64,000 nt of DNA from Kluyveromyces lactis (GCF_000002515.2 NC_006038.1:124001-188000), one strand, 5' to 3'; shown: positions 18,413-30,284, counted from the first letter of the stretch. Notes: generated by a model not told the origin, from the sequence alone. Made by a program: numbers and translations.

Positions 18413-19723
18413 ATGGAGGATACAGGAAGTGGCAAGAATGGTAAAGATGACATTCAAACGAAGTTAGATAAGAAGCTAGGACCAGAATATATTTCAAAGA
18501 GAGTAGGATTTGGATCCAGTAGAGTAGCATATATCGAAGGCTGGAAAGCAATCAATCTAGCAAACCAGATTTTTGGGTATGACGGATGGTCTACGGAGGT
18601 TAAAAATGTCACTATAGATTTCCTTGACGAAAGGCAAGGTCGATTTAGTATTGGATGCACCGCTATTGTTCGTGTTTCGTTAGCCGATGGAACGTTCAGA
18701 GAGGATATTGGGTATGGAACCGTGGAAAATGAACGGAGGAAAGCCAGCGCTTTCGAGCGTGCCAAGAAATCTGCAGTGACAGATGCGTTGAAAAGATCGT
18801 TAAGAGGGTTCGGAAACGCTCTTGGGAATTGTCTTTATGATAAGGATTTCTTGGCTAAGATTGATAAAGTGAAGTTTGATCCCCCAGATTTTGACGAGGG
18901 AAACCTTTTCAGACCTGCAGATGAATTAAGTGAGATGTCAAGATCAAATATGGTTGGAGATGCGCATACTGAGGGACCTTCTTTGAAGAAAAGAAGCCTA
19001 ACAAATGAGGATAGAAATGCCGTACCTTCTGCACCTGCACAGCAAACGTACCGGTCAAATAATCATACAACACAGAAAAGAGCACCAAAAGCACAAGCAG
19101 TAACAGCATCCGCATCACCGAATGAAGAAACTAGCAATCAACAGCAGGACCCTGATGATTTACTTGATGATTCTTTCATGTTTAGCGACGAAATACAAGA
19201 TGACGATTTACTCAATATGAATACGACAACAAATAACAAAAATTCTACTAATAGCAGTACAACCACAACCACAATATCAGATGAAGCTACTGGTATTATC
19301 TCTCCTGTGACATTTGTTACTGCTAAAGCTGCCACATCACTGCAACATAAAGATCCCATCCCGTCAGGATCTATGTTTGACCCTAAATTTCAAGCCCAGT
19401 CCATAAGACATACCGTTGACCAGTCAGTATCTACACCAGTCAGAGCTACTATTTTAAAAGAAAAGGGCTTGGACAGTGATAGGTCCAGTATCTACTCCAA
19501 GTTCGCTCCTAAGGGCAAGGAACTGTCTGGCACAACGACAAATTCTGAACCATATGTTGCTGCTCCCCAAACGAGCGCAACAGAAAGTAACAGAAGTACC
19601 CCAACAAGATCAAATGCACAACTAGCAGGACCGCAACCTGCTCCGCAACTGCAAGGTCCTCAGCGCACCCAACTTGGAAGACCTCGTATGCTGCAACAGC
19701 CAAACAGAAGAAATGTGTCATAA
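18413..19723 (+). CDS. RAD52: Recombination mediator RAD52
   Basis: Rad52 loads Rad51 on RPA-coated ssDNA and anneals complementary strands. The ATG at 18413 gives 436 residues; the frame is open upstream only from GTG. The conserved annealing domain covers about 15-175, with GPEYISKR, FGYDGWS, the DFLDER stretch and an ERAKKSAVTDALKRSLRGFG-like helix. The second half is Ser/Thr/Asn/Gln-rich, with an acidic DDLLDDSFMFSDE-type segment near 245-262 (probable RPA-binding) and a basic end. The variable C-terminus, and its low conservation beside a highly conserved N-terminus, are usual for the family. It is followed by TOM1 in the same direction. Confidence 0.97.
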   Translation: MEDTGSGKNGKDDIQTKLDKKLGPEYISKRVGFGSSRVAYIEGWKAINLANQIFGYDGWSTEVKNVTIDFLDERQGRFSIGCTAIVRVSLADGTFREDIGYGTVENERRKASAFERAKKSAVTDALKRSLRGFGNALGNCLYDKDFLAKIDKVKFDPPDFDEGNLFRPADELSEMSRSNMVGDAHTEGPSLKKRSLTNEDRNAVPSAPAQQTYRSNNHTTQKRAPKAQAVTASASPNEETSNQQQDPDDLLDDSFMFSDEIQDDDLLNMNTTTNNKNSTNSSTTTTTISDEATGIISPVTFVTAKAATSLQHKDPIPSGSMFDPKFQAQSIRHTVDQSVSTPVRATILKEKGLDSDRSSIYSKFAPKGKELSGTTTNSEPYVAAPQTSATESNRSTPTRSNAQLAGPQPAPQLQGPQRTQLGRPRMLQQPNRRNVS

Positions 19724-20222
19724 AGTGTCTTAGAGAATAACTAAAGTCATCGAATTACCTGCCAAGATGAAAAATCATAGAATTTAAGAAATGATAAATG
19801 TTACGGTTTTGCCACATCTCAAGTTTGTAACCTACAGGTGTTATTTAAATATCCAACCGCTATATGTATAATTAGTTACTCATGCCTAATCTATATTCAC
19901 TTGCACCCTACGCATTTTTTATTCCACAACATGAGATCACACTCTACGAAATGAAAATAATTGCGAGCGTTAGGCATAAGATCAATTGAGGATAACTATT
20001 TAATAAGATTTCACTATCAAAGGGCAGATATAGACAATTAATCGCCTAAGAACACGTCTCTGTATCACGTTCCAGCTTTCCAGAACGTTAATTTTTGAAG
20101 GCTACCTTTTCACTTTGTGTATAACAGCCATTCTGTTTTGAGACCTTGGTTTTTCTTTCAAACAATAGGAAGAGCAAATCCCATCGCAAGAGGTTTTTAG
20201 TTTGCCATCATCAACACAAAAG
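19724..20222. other. Intergenic: RAD52 3' end and TOM1 promoter
   Basis: This is 499 bp, AT-rich. TATATGTATAA near 19860 looks like a RAD52 3' processing signal. No gene was seen. Confidence 0.5.
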
Positions 20223-23200
20223 ATGGCCGTCTTAACGAAAGCTGAAAAGCTACGGAAAGAGGAAAATGCGAAATCGTTCAAGCCGTTGATCAATGACTTA
20301 ATTAACTGTGATGGTACTGATTTCATCAAGAAGTTAAAAGATATTAAAGAATGGGATCGTTCGAGAGATGATTTGTACATTTGGATTCCTGTTCTGGATA
20401 GAATCGATGAAATCTTATCAAATGTACTGAAGAAATACTCCTATGATACTACAGACTGGAAGAAAAATGGATGTAAATTGGAACTAATGAACACAACAGA
20501 CGAAGACGAAGTATGGGAGTATTTGGCTTTCACTACTCGTTTACTCAATAATACTATGAATCGTGGGATATACAATTCCTTGGAGGTCATGAACTCTCTA
20601 TTAAACTGTCCTAATTTCAGAATTAAGCTCGGTGCTGCTAGAGTCATAGCAACAATTGGTGAAAGAAATGTCGTCTCACGTAATATTTTCGATAACAAAA
20701 GCATTATGGGTACTGATGAAATGAAAGATAAAAGTTTAGAACTAGCGCTATGCCTACCTTCTTCCACTACCGATGATAAAATGGAGCACTTTGCTTTGGT
20801 GGATTTGTTTTTTGACAAAAAGCAGTATCCCTCGAAACTAGGAAGCATTGAATATAAATATTTCACCAAATCAAACAAACGTACAAATAAGGATACTGTC
20901 AAATCGCCTTGCAAACAGAATTATACTCACTCTCATAAAATGCATAACTTCAAACTCTCCAAGGATGAGCTCAAATCATTAACATTGCAACAGATTTTTG
21001 ATAGAGGAATGCTGGAGCTACCCAGAGAAGAATGGTTCAAGTTCTCGCTTCGAGCAACCGTTGCAAAAGCCTTCAGCGATGATTCCTTCGAAAATATGCA
21101 ACTCAGAAATCAAATAATTCAAACAAAATTCAATGCAATAGCAATCATAAATGTCATTTTTCACCCTGCTCAGGTCAGCTCTAGATTCTTTGAAATCGAT
21201 CCGTATGCTTTTAACAGTTTGTCTGAGTTTCTATCTCTTTCAGAAACTAAAGTTCCACGCGATATAAGAATGGACGCACTATTCGCATTAGAATGTATAT
21301 CTTTGAAGCATATTTGGTGCTCTGATATTGTAAGGAATTTAGGTGGAAATATGTCTCATGGGCTTTTATTCCAAATTTTGAAGTATATTTCCAAATTGAT
21401 CACTGAAAATAATTTGACAGAGATTGATGAGGAATACAATGTTCGTCTTTTCTATCTCATATCGAACTTGGCCGATGTGAGAGTGCTTCAAGAATCTCTT
21501 CTCAATGCTGGCCTTGTTCCTTCCATTCTTGATATCATATCCGTGAGTACAAACGATTTCAAACGTACGAAAACATCTGCAACGCATCTATTAGAGGTTT
21601 TGATGAGCAACGACTCTATTGATCCTTTTATTAATAATAATGGCTTGAACATACTCATCGAGACCTTGAAGAAAGAGGTTCAATTTGCTCTGGAACATCC
21701 CGAATATGGCACTCCTCCAAAATATTCAGTCATATTCTATTCGATTTCCTTTAGGCAAATCGCATTTATCAGAAGTTTATTAAAACTTGTCTTGAAGTTA
21801 TTGTCTTGTGATTCGGGAAACAGAACTAGAAATTTGATTGACTCTCCAATTCTTGGTGCTCTTAATAGTATACTAAGAAACAAACCTGTTTTTGGTTACA
21901 CTCTTTTATCTCATGTGTTAGACATCATTCAAACAGTTATTAACGTAGAACCAACAATTTATCAAGTTCTCGTAGAATCGGAAATAATTCCTTTCATCAT
22001 GGAAAACTTTGAACAATTCGTTTGCCCTTCCACGGAATTATTAAAAATACTTCCTGAGGTGATTTCAGCCCTATGTCTTCATGCTGATGGCCTAAAACAA
22101 GTGAGAGAGAGGAATTTGATTAAATATGTTTTCCAAATTCCACCAAAATTAGAGTATGCTAAGATCATGAATGGAGAAGAGGAAGCCATAAACTTGGGAT
22201 CTTCGCTTGATGAATTAGCAAGACATTATCCAGATTTAAAGGAGGATATAGCTGACAATTTTGTGCAACTTGTGGACATAATTCCATCCGTGGTGCATTT
22301 CGACCACCCGTATCTATACAAATCCACGGTTGGTGATAATAATTTCTACCTCTCTGCGGACGAAGAAGTTATTGATAATGAGCAAAATTCGAAGGAAATT
22401 GCTTCGTGGGAGGTACAAGAATACTCGGCTATTTTAGAAACATTTTCAGGAGTTTTCTTCGGAATGATGGAAAACGTTTCCTGGGTTCCATTACTCTCAA
22501 AAAAGATTGATCCTAAAAAGTTGTTTTCTGTGATAATTCCGGAAAGGCCCGCCTATGATTATATCGATTCGCAGTGCTTCTTAAACTTCACTGATGCTCT
22601 AAAGACGTTCGATGACGAAGATAGCAAATATGCCCTACCTACCTTATTAGCACTTTTAAAATATACTTTGGATGATCTTTCTGACTTCATCAATTACGAT
22701 CAGGACAAGTCATATGTTTTGAGCTTGGATCCAGATACTGTGGAAAATACGCTTCGAAAAGTGAATATCTTACAAGTCATTGTATCCACAATTACCTCTG
22801 TGTACATTGACCGCTTTTCATTGTTTCCGGAAAGAGTTCATCAAATACTCGAATACTTTGACGAGAACGGGTTTTCTTTGATCCATCTTTTAAGGACAAC
22901 TTTTGAAAGGTGTGCGTTGGAAGAGTATTACATCCGTGGATGCTTGCCAATCATAGTTTCAGAACAAACAAGACCGGCGACATCCCCCGAAACTCCTTCT
23001 TTACTACTTTATAAGGGGGCTAAAGCTGAAAATGATGTGAAAACCGACAACACGGCTGCTAAGTTCAAAAATACTCTTCAGAACAGGTTTTTGTTCCATA
23101 CCACGCAGTCCTGCATTTCCATAATCTTCAGGGCGATATTGAGACTATCACACCAGAGGAAAATGACGTTAGCATCTGCTGATCTTTCTATTGAATTAAG

Positions 23201-26200
23201 AATTTTTAACGAAGTCGCTAAGTCATTTGTTGATATGCTCAGCAATGAAAATCTTCAAAACAAGTTGGGCCATTTAGTGGTACTTCTTAACTTAACAAGC
23301 TTCTCATTCACATATGTGGTTGCCAACAGCAGAACACTTGATACTTTCAATACTATTCCTATTCTCCTGTTCTACCAATTGGGAGGATTTCAGGTTTATA
23401 AGAACTGGTGCCTTCTTTTAGCAAAGAAATGTTTGGATATTCCTGATGTGAGTTCTGTTGAAAGTATAGCGTTTTTAAAGGATGATCAGGACGTACTAAT
23501 TTCCCATGGTATTGTTGCTACACTCTCTTTCATGAACAAGGCTCTACAGTTGCAGACAATGGAAATGATTCGTTCTACAAAAGATTACTATCCTAACGAT
23601 GATATCTCCTACAATATAACATCCGGTGTTATCGTTACTATAAAAATACTTGTGCTTGGTATGGTGAAAGAAATTTTCGAAATTGATGAGCTCTTCTCTA
23701 GCGATCGAAGACGTTTCCCATATCCAGTATTCAAACAATTGTTAAACATGATAAAAAACATTTACTCCTCTGCAGACGAGGTTGAAGATTCTGATTTTTC
23801 CCTTTATGAACTAAGGTGGGATTTAGTTCCACCCTCACAATGCAAAATAAATATGCTTAAATCTTGCGGAATGTCAGAAGAAGTCGCAAGGGGATACTTG
23901 GAAGAGCAATCTGATGATTTACCGATGCTCGTGAAACCAGACGTTTTTAGTGAAAATGAGTGGGAAAAGTACAAGGCTGCAAGAGCCAGTGGAGAATGGA
24001 AGACAGATCTCCAACTATTACCTCCACCCTATGAGAACTACAGCACCAAAGGAGATTTATGCGAATTCAGAGCAAGTTTCTACCGAAATGGTTTTGAGCA
24101 AAAAGTGCTAAGTATAGTGCAAAACTATCCGAAACTCATCAATGCGGTTTCAAAAATGTTTTTAGAAATATATGATGAACTTGAATTTCCACATGTTAGC
24201 ATGTTAGAAGATTTGTTATCAATAATGAACTCAACTAAGATAGAAAAGGCTAGCCAACTCGCACCAATTGTTCATCTATTTGGTATATTTTTGAATGAGG
24301 AAAAGATTTACAATCAGTCAAAAACAGTTATTCACAAGTTTATAACTTTTCTTCTGGAAAATTTGGCACCCCAGTATGTCAATCACCCTTGGTTCTTCAA
24401 AGCATTATATGCGTACGAAATTATCTTATCAAGATCCATGTTCCCTGACTATGAAGAGGTGCCAACGGATTTCAAAATGCCAGAAATACCGACCGTAGAT
24501 GTGCAACATCTATCCTCTAAAGATAAAGAGACCATTTTCAATGTGTTAATAAGAGTTCCTGAAATATCTGATTTCTACTCTTCTTTGGCCATTTCTCGTA
24601 TTTTAATACTCTATGCTGCAAATGAAAAGTACGCTAGGGAAATTGTTCAGTCCGGTATAATTCCTAAGCTGTTGAAGGTAATCGGTGCTCATCAAAAGTC
24701 AGATAAAATTAACTATTTGGAATCATCTTTATTATTGCTATGCAGAAGATGCTTTGAAACCAAAGAAGTGGTTACATCGTTAATAAAGTACGAACTCAAT
24801 CGTGCATTCACTACCAGAGCAATAGGGGATATGAAAGAAAAATCTAGAGATTTAACATTGCTTATTGCTGAAAAAGCCAATATTATAATGCGTGATCCAG
24901 AAATCTTTGTCACTGAGCTATGTAAAACTGGCAGAATGGTTGATTTTTCTTCAAGCCACGAATTGAGCTCATTTTTAATGAAGCGAGTTCCAGAGGAAAA
25001 TAATGAAAGAATAGACATAGTTCCATCAGCTGATGTAATATTCAATAAAAGAACATCCATTGTAGATCTTTTACTCTCGCAGTTGATGGCTGCCTACAAA
25101 AAAGATTGGCTAACGGAACCAGCAACACCAAAGGAAGACGAAAAAAAGTCTAAAAAGAAGCAAAGATTAGAAGTAAAGGCTTCCAAAAACCCAATCTGTG
25201 CATACATGATATTCCTTTTGAAAGTTTTGATGGAACTTTTGTCCAGCTACAATCATTCTAAGTATGAGTTTATGACTTTTAACAAGCGGGGAATTTATAG
25301 TGAATCACCAGCACCTCGTACTACTGCTTTAAACTTTTTCATTCACCAACTTTTGGACTATAAAACCCAAGATGGAGACGTATATGCTGCTAAACGTAGA
25401 GAAACGATAGGAAAACTAGCGACGTGTGTTCTTACCTGTTTTGTGAGTTCTGTTCAAGATGAACGAGTTGACAAACCTGACCCAAAGGCACCAAATCCCG
25501 ATATGACCTTTATCAGAAAGTTTACTTTGGAATCTATATCTAAGGCAATGAAAGATCTTAACTCAACAAAGTTCTTGGAAAGTAATGTCGGAAAGTATCA
25601 TGGTTGGTTTAACTTAATTCACAGATTATTGGTTACGGACAACTGGGTAAATCACTTATTAGATGGCAAGAAGTTAAATGCCGATAGGTATGAAATATGC
25701 AAACTGATGCTTGAATTAAGAATACCTGAGACTATTACCGAGTGTCTTTCAACGTTAGATTTAAATGTACCATTTTCCAAGAAGGTTTTTAATGCAGCGG
25801 TTGATCCATTAAACTCTATTACAGAAATTAGAAATGACTACTCAGATTTCTTTAAGCTTGAGAATAATGAAGAAGAAGATGATGTTGATGAAGAATCCGA
25901 CAAAGACGATGTTCCGGATATGTTTAGAAATTCTGCATTGGGTATGTATGACATCGAAGACATCGAAGATGATGAGGACGACGACTCTTTGATTGGAGAC
26001 GAAGATGTCGCTTTTGTTCAGGATAATGACGATATAGAGATTGTTTTCAGCGATGAAGAGGATGAACAAGATTCCATTTCAGAGTCTGATAGTAGCGAGT
26101 CGGATGACTCCAGTTCTGATGGGGCTGAAGAAAGCAGCGGTGATGAAGATATGGATGTACACATGGCGTATAACTCAAGTGATGAAAGTATGTCTGTCAA

Positions 26201-29200
26201 CGATAACGAAGAGGACGCATCCGAACATGATAGCTACTACTCAGAAAGTTCCCCAATGTTTGTTGAAATTGATGAACCCGCTTATGGATCTGACCTAGAA
26301 ATTGACTTGGATGATAGCGAACTATCATCAGACTGGGAGTCTGGCCTTTCTGAGCTTGACGACACTGACTATAATAGTGACGACTCCCAGCAAGAAGAAG
26401 ACAGCTACAATCCTTCAAGAGCAAGAAATGTTGGCAACAATACATGGGTTACATCCGATGGTGTAGAATTGTATGATGATTCTGATGGTGAAGGTAGAGG
26501 CATATATAGAGGCGTGCAGCATGTCACCAATGATGAATTAATTTTCCGAATTGATCACCGGTCAATGTCAAGCAATCGTCGTGGCCGTCATCACAACCGA
26601 ACAGCAATCGCACCTTCTATCATATCATTAGGAGGCGAATCTGATCGGAGCAGAAACATGCTGACTAACCCCCTAGGTCCCCATGGCATGGAAGAAGTCG
26701 AGGATATTATTACCAACAATCAACTTGAAGATACTCCAGCGCGTAGATTTGGATCTGGAATCACAGGATTCTGGCTAGCGGAATCATTAATGGATAATAA
26801 ATCAGTCGAAGGTATAATTGTCAAAAAGACCACTGAAAGGTGGGGTGATATATTCGAAATGTTTTATGAGAATAAAGGATTTTTGGGGAATATTTTACCA
26901 GAGATTGTATCAAGGGTGATTAAAAGAAGTTCTGAATTGTGGTGCCAACGTCAACTCGAATACAAGGCACAAAAAATGGAAGAAAATTCAGTAGCAGACC
27001 GCACTAGGAAAAGAAATCTCGATGAAATGGCAATGGCAGAAGATGAGGCTGAAAATGCATCCAGTAGAGAGGTATCAGATGTTGTGCATGAATCTGACAA
27101 TGAGTCTGAGGTAGCTACTGATAATCATGAACCAGTTTATGTCATCATTGATGGCAATGAAGTGGATATCGGAGGGACAGATATTGATCCTGAATTTATT
27201 AATGCTTTACCAGAGGACATGCGAGCGGAAGTGCTAGCACAGCACATTAGCGAGCGCAGAGCAGAAGCTCAACAGCAAAATATAAACTCAAGAGAGATAA
27301 ACGACGAGTTCTTGGATTCAGTGCCAGCCAATATTCGTGAAGAAATTATTGCTGGCGAAAATGTTACCAGAAGATTTTCCCACCTTTTATCCAATAGAAG
27401 AGTTGATGAATTTGACGGTGATCTGAGTAGAGATGATCATGACCTGGATAGTGACCAATCGGTGCAGGGAAATACTCAACCAAAATCAAAACGCGTCCAC
27501 TTCGATCCGTTAGTTGATCGTTCCGGCATAGCTACAATTATCAAAAGTCTTTTCATTCCTCAGCCATATCTTTCTCGCGAATCCTATCACGAGCTTTTCT
27601 TCAAACTTTGCTCCAGTAAGCAAAACCGCAGCGATATAATGAACTTTTTATTGCTAATCTTAACTGAGGGGATAGCTGACCAATTTTCCTTGGAGAAGGT
27701 CTTCAACTTGATTTCTAATAAGGCTAACTCTTCCTCCGATCACAAAAATATTGTATACCAGTTACCACCAGATTGCACCCCACTCATTGTTGCGAATCAA
27801 TGTATTGAGGTACTCCAGTTTATGATTGATTCTGATGCTCGATTGAGATACTTTTTCGTCACAGAACATGATAACCTCATCATTAACAAACCATACGTCA
27901 AGACCAAAAAGGACATTTTTTCGAAAAACATGAAGTGGCCAATCAACGCTTTGTTCTCCTTATTTAACCAGAAATTGGTGACTGACGAGACTGTTTTAAT
28001 GGATCTGTTAACGGATATTTTGGAGTCATGTTCCAAACCTATTACGTCGTTGGTTAAAAAGAAGAATGCAAGCAACTCCAAAAGAAATTTTGAGATTCCT
28101 GTGATTGAGAAGAAGCATTTGGAACTAATCGTTTCAGTGATCAAATTGGATTCGTGCAATACGAAAATTTTCAAGCAGACCTTGAACCTAATGACCAACC
28201 TTTTCTCCATAAAGGATACTCAGGAGATCTTCACTTCGGAGTTGAGAACGTTGGCAATGTCTACGATTTCCCAGTTGATAGCAGATTTGAATGAATTGTG
28301 TTTGCAATTGCCTAATGTGAAGAGCGGAACAGAAATCAACTCAGAAATCATTCAAAAATTCACTGCTCCCAGCTCTGAGCAGTCCAAGTTATTAAAGGTT
28401 GTAACTGCTGTTGATTATATCTATTCTCATCAAAAGGAAGGAGATACCGAAAGTTCACGCAAGTTAGTTGCATTGTTTAACGAAATGAAACTCGGTGCTG
28501 TCTGGGTTGCGTTAAGCAAATGTCTAAGCGCCTTTGAAGAAAAATCACCTGTGTCTACGTCCGCTACCATTTTACTACCGACTATTGAGTCATTGATGGT
28601 TGTGTGTAAAAACAGTAAGGTTAGAGAAGTTGCTGCTGGTCAATTGAAATACACTGAAAAGTCGTACGATTTTGAGACCATACCTGTCGAAGACCTTTTC
28701 TTTGAGTTTACTGATCTGCACAAAAAGCTATTGAATGAAATGATTAGAGCCACTCCACAACTTATGAGCGGCCCCTTCCAACTTTTGGTCAAGAATCCTA
28801 AGATCTTGGACTTTGATAATAAAAGACACTTCTTCATGGCAAAATTGAGACAAAATACTACAACTCGCCAGAAGCTTTCCATAACTGTTCTTCGTGATCA
28901 GGTATTCCTTGATTCATACAGAGCACTTTTCTTCAAATCTAATGATGAGATAAAAAATTGTAAATTGGATATTACTTTCAAGGGAGAAGCTGGTGTTGAT
29001 GAAGGTGGTGTAACAAGAGAATGGTACCAAGTTCTTTCTAGACAAATGTTCAACCCTGATTACGCATTGTTTATTCCAGTGGGTACGGATAATACCAAGT
29101 TCCGTCCGAATAGAACATCGGGTATTAATCCTGAACATTTATCATTTTTCAAATTCGTGGGTATGATAATTGGTAAAGCAATAAGTGATAACTGCTTCTT

Positions 29201-29951
29201 AGATTGTCATTTTAGCAGAGAAGTTTACAAAAATATCCTTGGTAAACCTGTTTCCTTGAAAGACATGGAATCCTTGGATTTGGAATACTACAAGTCTCTC
29301 AACTGGATGCTTGAAAATGACATTACATACGTAATCGACGAAACATTTTCCGTCGATACTGATGATTATGGAGAGCACAAAACTATTGATTTGATACCAA
29401 ATGGCCGAAATATTCCCGTTACTGAAGAGAATAAGAAGGAATATGTTCAAAAAATTGTAGAGTACAAGCTACAAGAATCAGTGAAGGACCATATGCAAAA
29501 CCTTTTGCAAGGTTTCTATGCTGTCATTGATAAAGATTTGATTTCAATTTTTGATGAGCAAGAATTAGAGCTATTGATTAGTGGGTTACCTGACATCGAT
29601 GTCGATGATTGGAAGAACAACACAACCTACGTGAACTATACACCAACTTGTAAACAGATAAACTATTTCTGGAGAGCGGTGAGATCTTTCGATAAAGAAG
29701 AAAGGGCAAAATTGTTGCAATTCGTTACCGGCACATCAAAATTACCATTGAATGGATTCAAGGATTTGAGCGGTATAAACGGTGACTCGAAGTTTTCAAT
29801 TCATAGAGATTACGGCTCCACGGAGAGATTACCATCATCTCACACATGTTTCAACCAACTGGATTTACCTGCATACGATTCATACGAACAATTGCGTGGT
29901 TCTTTGTTATTAGCGATTAACGAGGGTCACGAAGGTTTTGGATTGGCATGA
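20223..29951 (+). CDS. TOM1: Giant HECT ubiquitin ligase TOM1 (HUWE1 family)
   Basis: Tom1 ubiquitinates excess histones, unassembled ribosomal proteins and other substrates, and affects mRNA export. The ATG at 20223 (MAVLTKAEKLRKEE) aligns with the yeast N-terminus; the longer frame starts at TTG. The 3242 residues compare with 3268 in yeast. The N-terminal ~1000 residues are helical-repeat (DUF908/DUF913-type). An extremely acidic Asp/Glu/Ser tract spans about 1880-2060 and is the likely binding site for basic substrates. The motif DIDPEFINALPEDMRAEVL near 2320 (nt ~27180) is a ubiquitin-binding-type repeat. The HECT domain fills the last ~350 residues, with KGEAGVDEGGVTREW, and the catalytic Cys3209 in HTCFNQ, 33 residues before the end. 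The protein ends GHEGFGLA as in the family. Confidence 0.98.
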   Translation: MAVLTKAEKLRKEENAKSFKPLINDLINCDGTDFIKKLKDIKEWDRSRDDLYIWIPVLDRIDEILSNVLKKYSYDTTDWKKNGCKLELMNTTDEDEVWEYLAFTTRLLNNTMNRGIYNSLEVMNSLLNCPNFRIKLGAARVIATIGERNVVSRNIFDNKSIMGTDEMKDKSLELALCLPSSTTDDKMEHFALVDLFFDKKQYPSKLGSIEYKYFTKSNKRTNKDTVKSPCKQNYTHSHKMHNFKLSKDELKSLTLQQIFDRGMLELPREEWFKFSLRATVAKAFSDDSFENMQLRNQIIQTKFNAIAIINVIFHPAQVSSRFFEIDPYAFNSLSEFLSLSETKVPRDIRMDALFALECISLKHIWCSDIVRNLGGNMSHGLLFQILKYISKLITENNLTEIDEEYNVRLFYLISNLADVRVLQESLLNAGLVPSILDIISVSTNDFKRTKTSATHLLEVLMSNDSIDPFINNNGLNILIETLKKEVQFALEHPEYGTPPKYSVIFYSISFRQIAFIRSLLKLVLKLLSCDSGNRTRNLIDSPILGALNSILRNKPVFGYTLLSHVLDIIQTVINVEPTIYQVLVESEIIPFIMENFEQFVCPSTELLKILPEVISALCLHADGLKQVRERNLIKYVFQIPPKLEYAKIMNGEEEAINLGSSLDELARHYPDLKEDIADNFVQLVDIIPSVVHFDHPYLYKSTVGDNNFYLSADEEVIDNEQNSKEIASWEVQEYSAILETFSGVFFGMMENVSWVPLLSKKIDPKKLFSVIIPERPAYDYIDSQCFLNFTDALKTFDDEDSKYALPTLLALLKYTLDDLSDFINYDQDKSYVLSLDPDTVENTLRKVNILQVIVSTITSVYIDRFSLFPERVHQILEYFDENGFSLIHLLRTTFERCALEEYYIRGCLPIIVSEQTRPATSPETPSLLLYKGAKAENDVKTDNTAAKFKNTLQNRFLFHTTQSCISIIFRAILRLSHQRKMTLASADLSIELRIFNEVAKSFVDMLSNENLQNKLGHLVVLLNLTSFSFTYVVANSRTLDTFNTIPILLFYQLGGFQVYKNWCLLLAKKCLDIPDVSSVESIAFLKDDQDVLISHGIVATLSFMNKALQLQTMEMIRSTKDYYPNDDISYNITSGVIVTIKILVLGMVKEIFEIDELFSSDRRRFPYPVFKQLLNMIKNIYSSADEVEDSDFSLYELRWDLVPPSQCKINMLKSCGMSEEVARGYLEEQSDDLPMLVKPDVFSENEWEKYKAARASGEWKTDLQLLPPPYENYSTKGDLCEFRASFYRNGFEQKVLSIVQNYPKLINAVSKMFLEIYDELEFPHVSMLEDLLSIMNSTKIEKASQLAPIVHLFGIFLNEEKIYNQSKTVIHKFITFLLENLAPQYVNHPWFFKALYAYEIILSRSMFPDYEEVPTDFKMPEIPTVDVQHLSSKDKETIFNVLIRVPEISDFYSSLAISRILILYAANEKYAREIVQSGIIPKLLKVIGAHQKSDKINYLESSLLLLCRRCFETKEVVTSLIKYELNRAFTTRAIGDMKEKSRDLTLLIAEKANIIMRDPEIFVTELCKTGRMVDFSSSHELSSFLMKRVPEENNERIDIVPSADVIFNKRTSIVDLLLSQLMAAYKKDWLTEPATPKEDEKKSKKKQRLEVKASKNPICAYMIFLLKVLMELLSSYNHSKYEFMTFNKRGIYSESPAPRTTALNFFIHQLLDYKTQDGDVYAAKRRETIGKLATCVLTCFVSSVQDERVDKPDPKAPNPDMTFIRKFTLESISKAMKDLNSTKFLESNVGKYHGWFNLIHRLLVTDNWVNHLLDGKKLNADRYEICKLMLELRIPETITECLSTLDLNVPFSKKVFNAAVDPLNSITEIRNDYSDFFKLENNEEEDDVDEESDKDDVPDMFRNSALGMYDIEDIEDDEDDDSLIGDEDVAFVQDNDDIEIVFSDEEDEQDSISESDSSESDDSSSDGAEESSGDEDMDVHMAYNSSDESMSVNDNEEDASEHDSYYSESSPMFVEIDEPAYGSDLEIDLDDSELSSDWESGLSELDDTDYNSDDSQQEEDSYNPSRARNVGNNTWVTSDGVELYDDSDGEGRGIYRGVQHVTNDELIFRIDHRSMSSNRRGRHHNRTAIAPSIISLGGESDRSRNMLTNPLGPHGMEEVEDIITNNQLEDTPARRFGSGITGFWLAESLMDNKSVEGIIVKKTTERWGDIFEMFYENKGFLGNILPEIVSRVIKRSSELWCQRQLEYKAQKMEENSVADRTRKRNLDEMAMAEDEAENASSREVSDVVHESDNESEVATDNHEPVYVIIDGNEVDIGGTDIDPEFINALPEDMRAEVLAQHISERRAEAQQQNINSREINDEFLDSVPANIREEIIAGENVTRRFSHLLSNRRVDEFDGDLSRDDHDLDSDQSVQGNTQPKSKRVHFDPLVDRSGIATIIKSLFIPQPYLSRESYHELFFKLCSSKQNRSDIMNFLLLILTEGIADQFSLEKVFNLISNKANSSSDHKNIVYQLPPDCTPLIVANQCIEVLQFMIDSDARLRYFFVTEHDNLIINKPYVKTKKDIFSKNMKWPINALFSLFNQKLVTDETVLMDLLTDILESCSKPITSLVKKKNASNSKRNFEIPVIEKKHLELIVSVIKLDSCNTKIFKQTLNLMTNLFSIKDTQEIFTSELRTLAMSTISQLIADLNELCLQLPNVKSGTEINSEIIQKFTAPSSEQSKLLKVVTAVDYIYSHQKEGDTESSRKLVALFNEMKLGAVWVALSKCLSAFEEKSPVSTSATILLPTIESLMVVCKNSKVREVAAGQLKYTEKSYDFETIPVEDLFFEFTDLHKKLLNEMIRATPQLMSGPFQLLVKNPKILDFDNKRHFFMAKLRQNTTTRQKLSITVLRDQVFLDSYRALFFKSNDEIKNCKLDITFKGEAGVDEGGVTREWYQVLSRQMFNPDYALFIPVGTDNTKFRPNRTSGINPEHLSFFKFVGMIIGKAISDNCFLDCHFSREVYKNILGKPVSLKDMESLDLEYYKSLNWMLENDITYVIDETFSVDTDDYGEHKTIDLIPNGRNIPVTEENKKEYVQKIVEYKLQESVKDHMQNLLQGFYAVIDKDLISIFDEQELELLISGLPDIDVDDWKNNTTYVNYTPTCKQINYFWRAVRSFDKEERAKLLQFVTGTSKLPLNGFKDLSGINGDSKFSIHRDYGSTERLPSSHTCFNQLDLPAYDSYEQLRGSLLLAINEGHEGFGLA

Positions 29952-30284
29952 GATTTTTGACTATAATATGTACTGATAAATACTACAGCAGTAAATGTTA
30001 TTTAACTTCATTATTTAGTGAACCTGCTTATGAATGATTTTAAAAGGATGAATATTATCATTGGTTTATTTATTTAGGTTAAAATACGAGTCAGCGAACA
30101 ACAACCAGCGCTAAGATAAGTAAATACGTTTGTGGAATGAAGGTTCCCAATGCTTGTCAGAGAAAACGACTCTGTGCTCAAGAAAAGAAAGGGACATTGC
30201 TCATTAACTATGAAATCCAGCATGCATAGTAAACGGCGTGCAGTTATGAGTGCATCTAGCGTAAAATGAGGTGGGGTTTAACAA
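29952..30284. other. Convergent spacer TOM1 / small membrane protein
   Basis: This is 333 bp between two 3' ends, with nothing recognisable beyond AT-rich 3' signals. Confidence 0.5.
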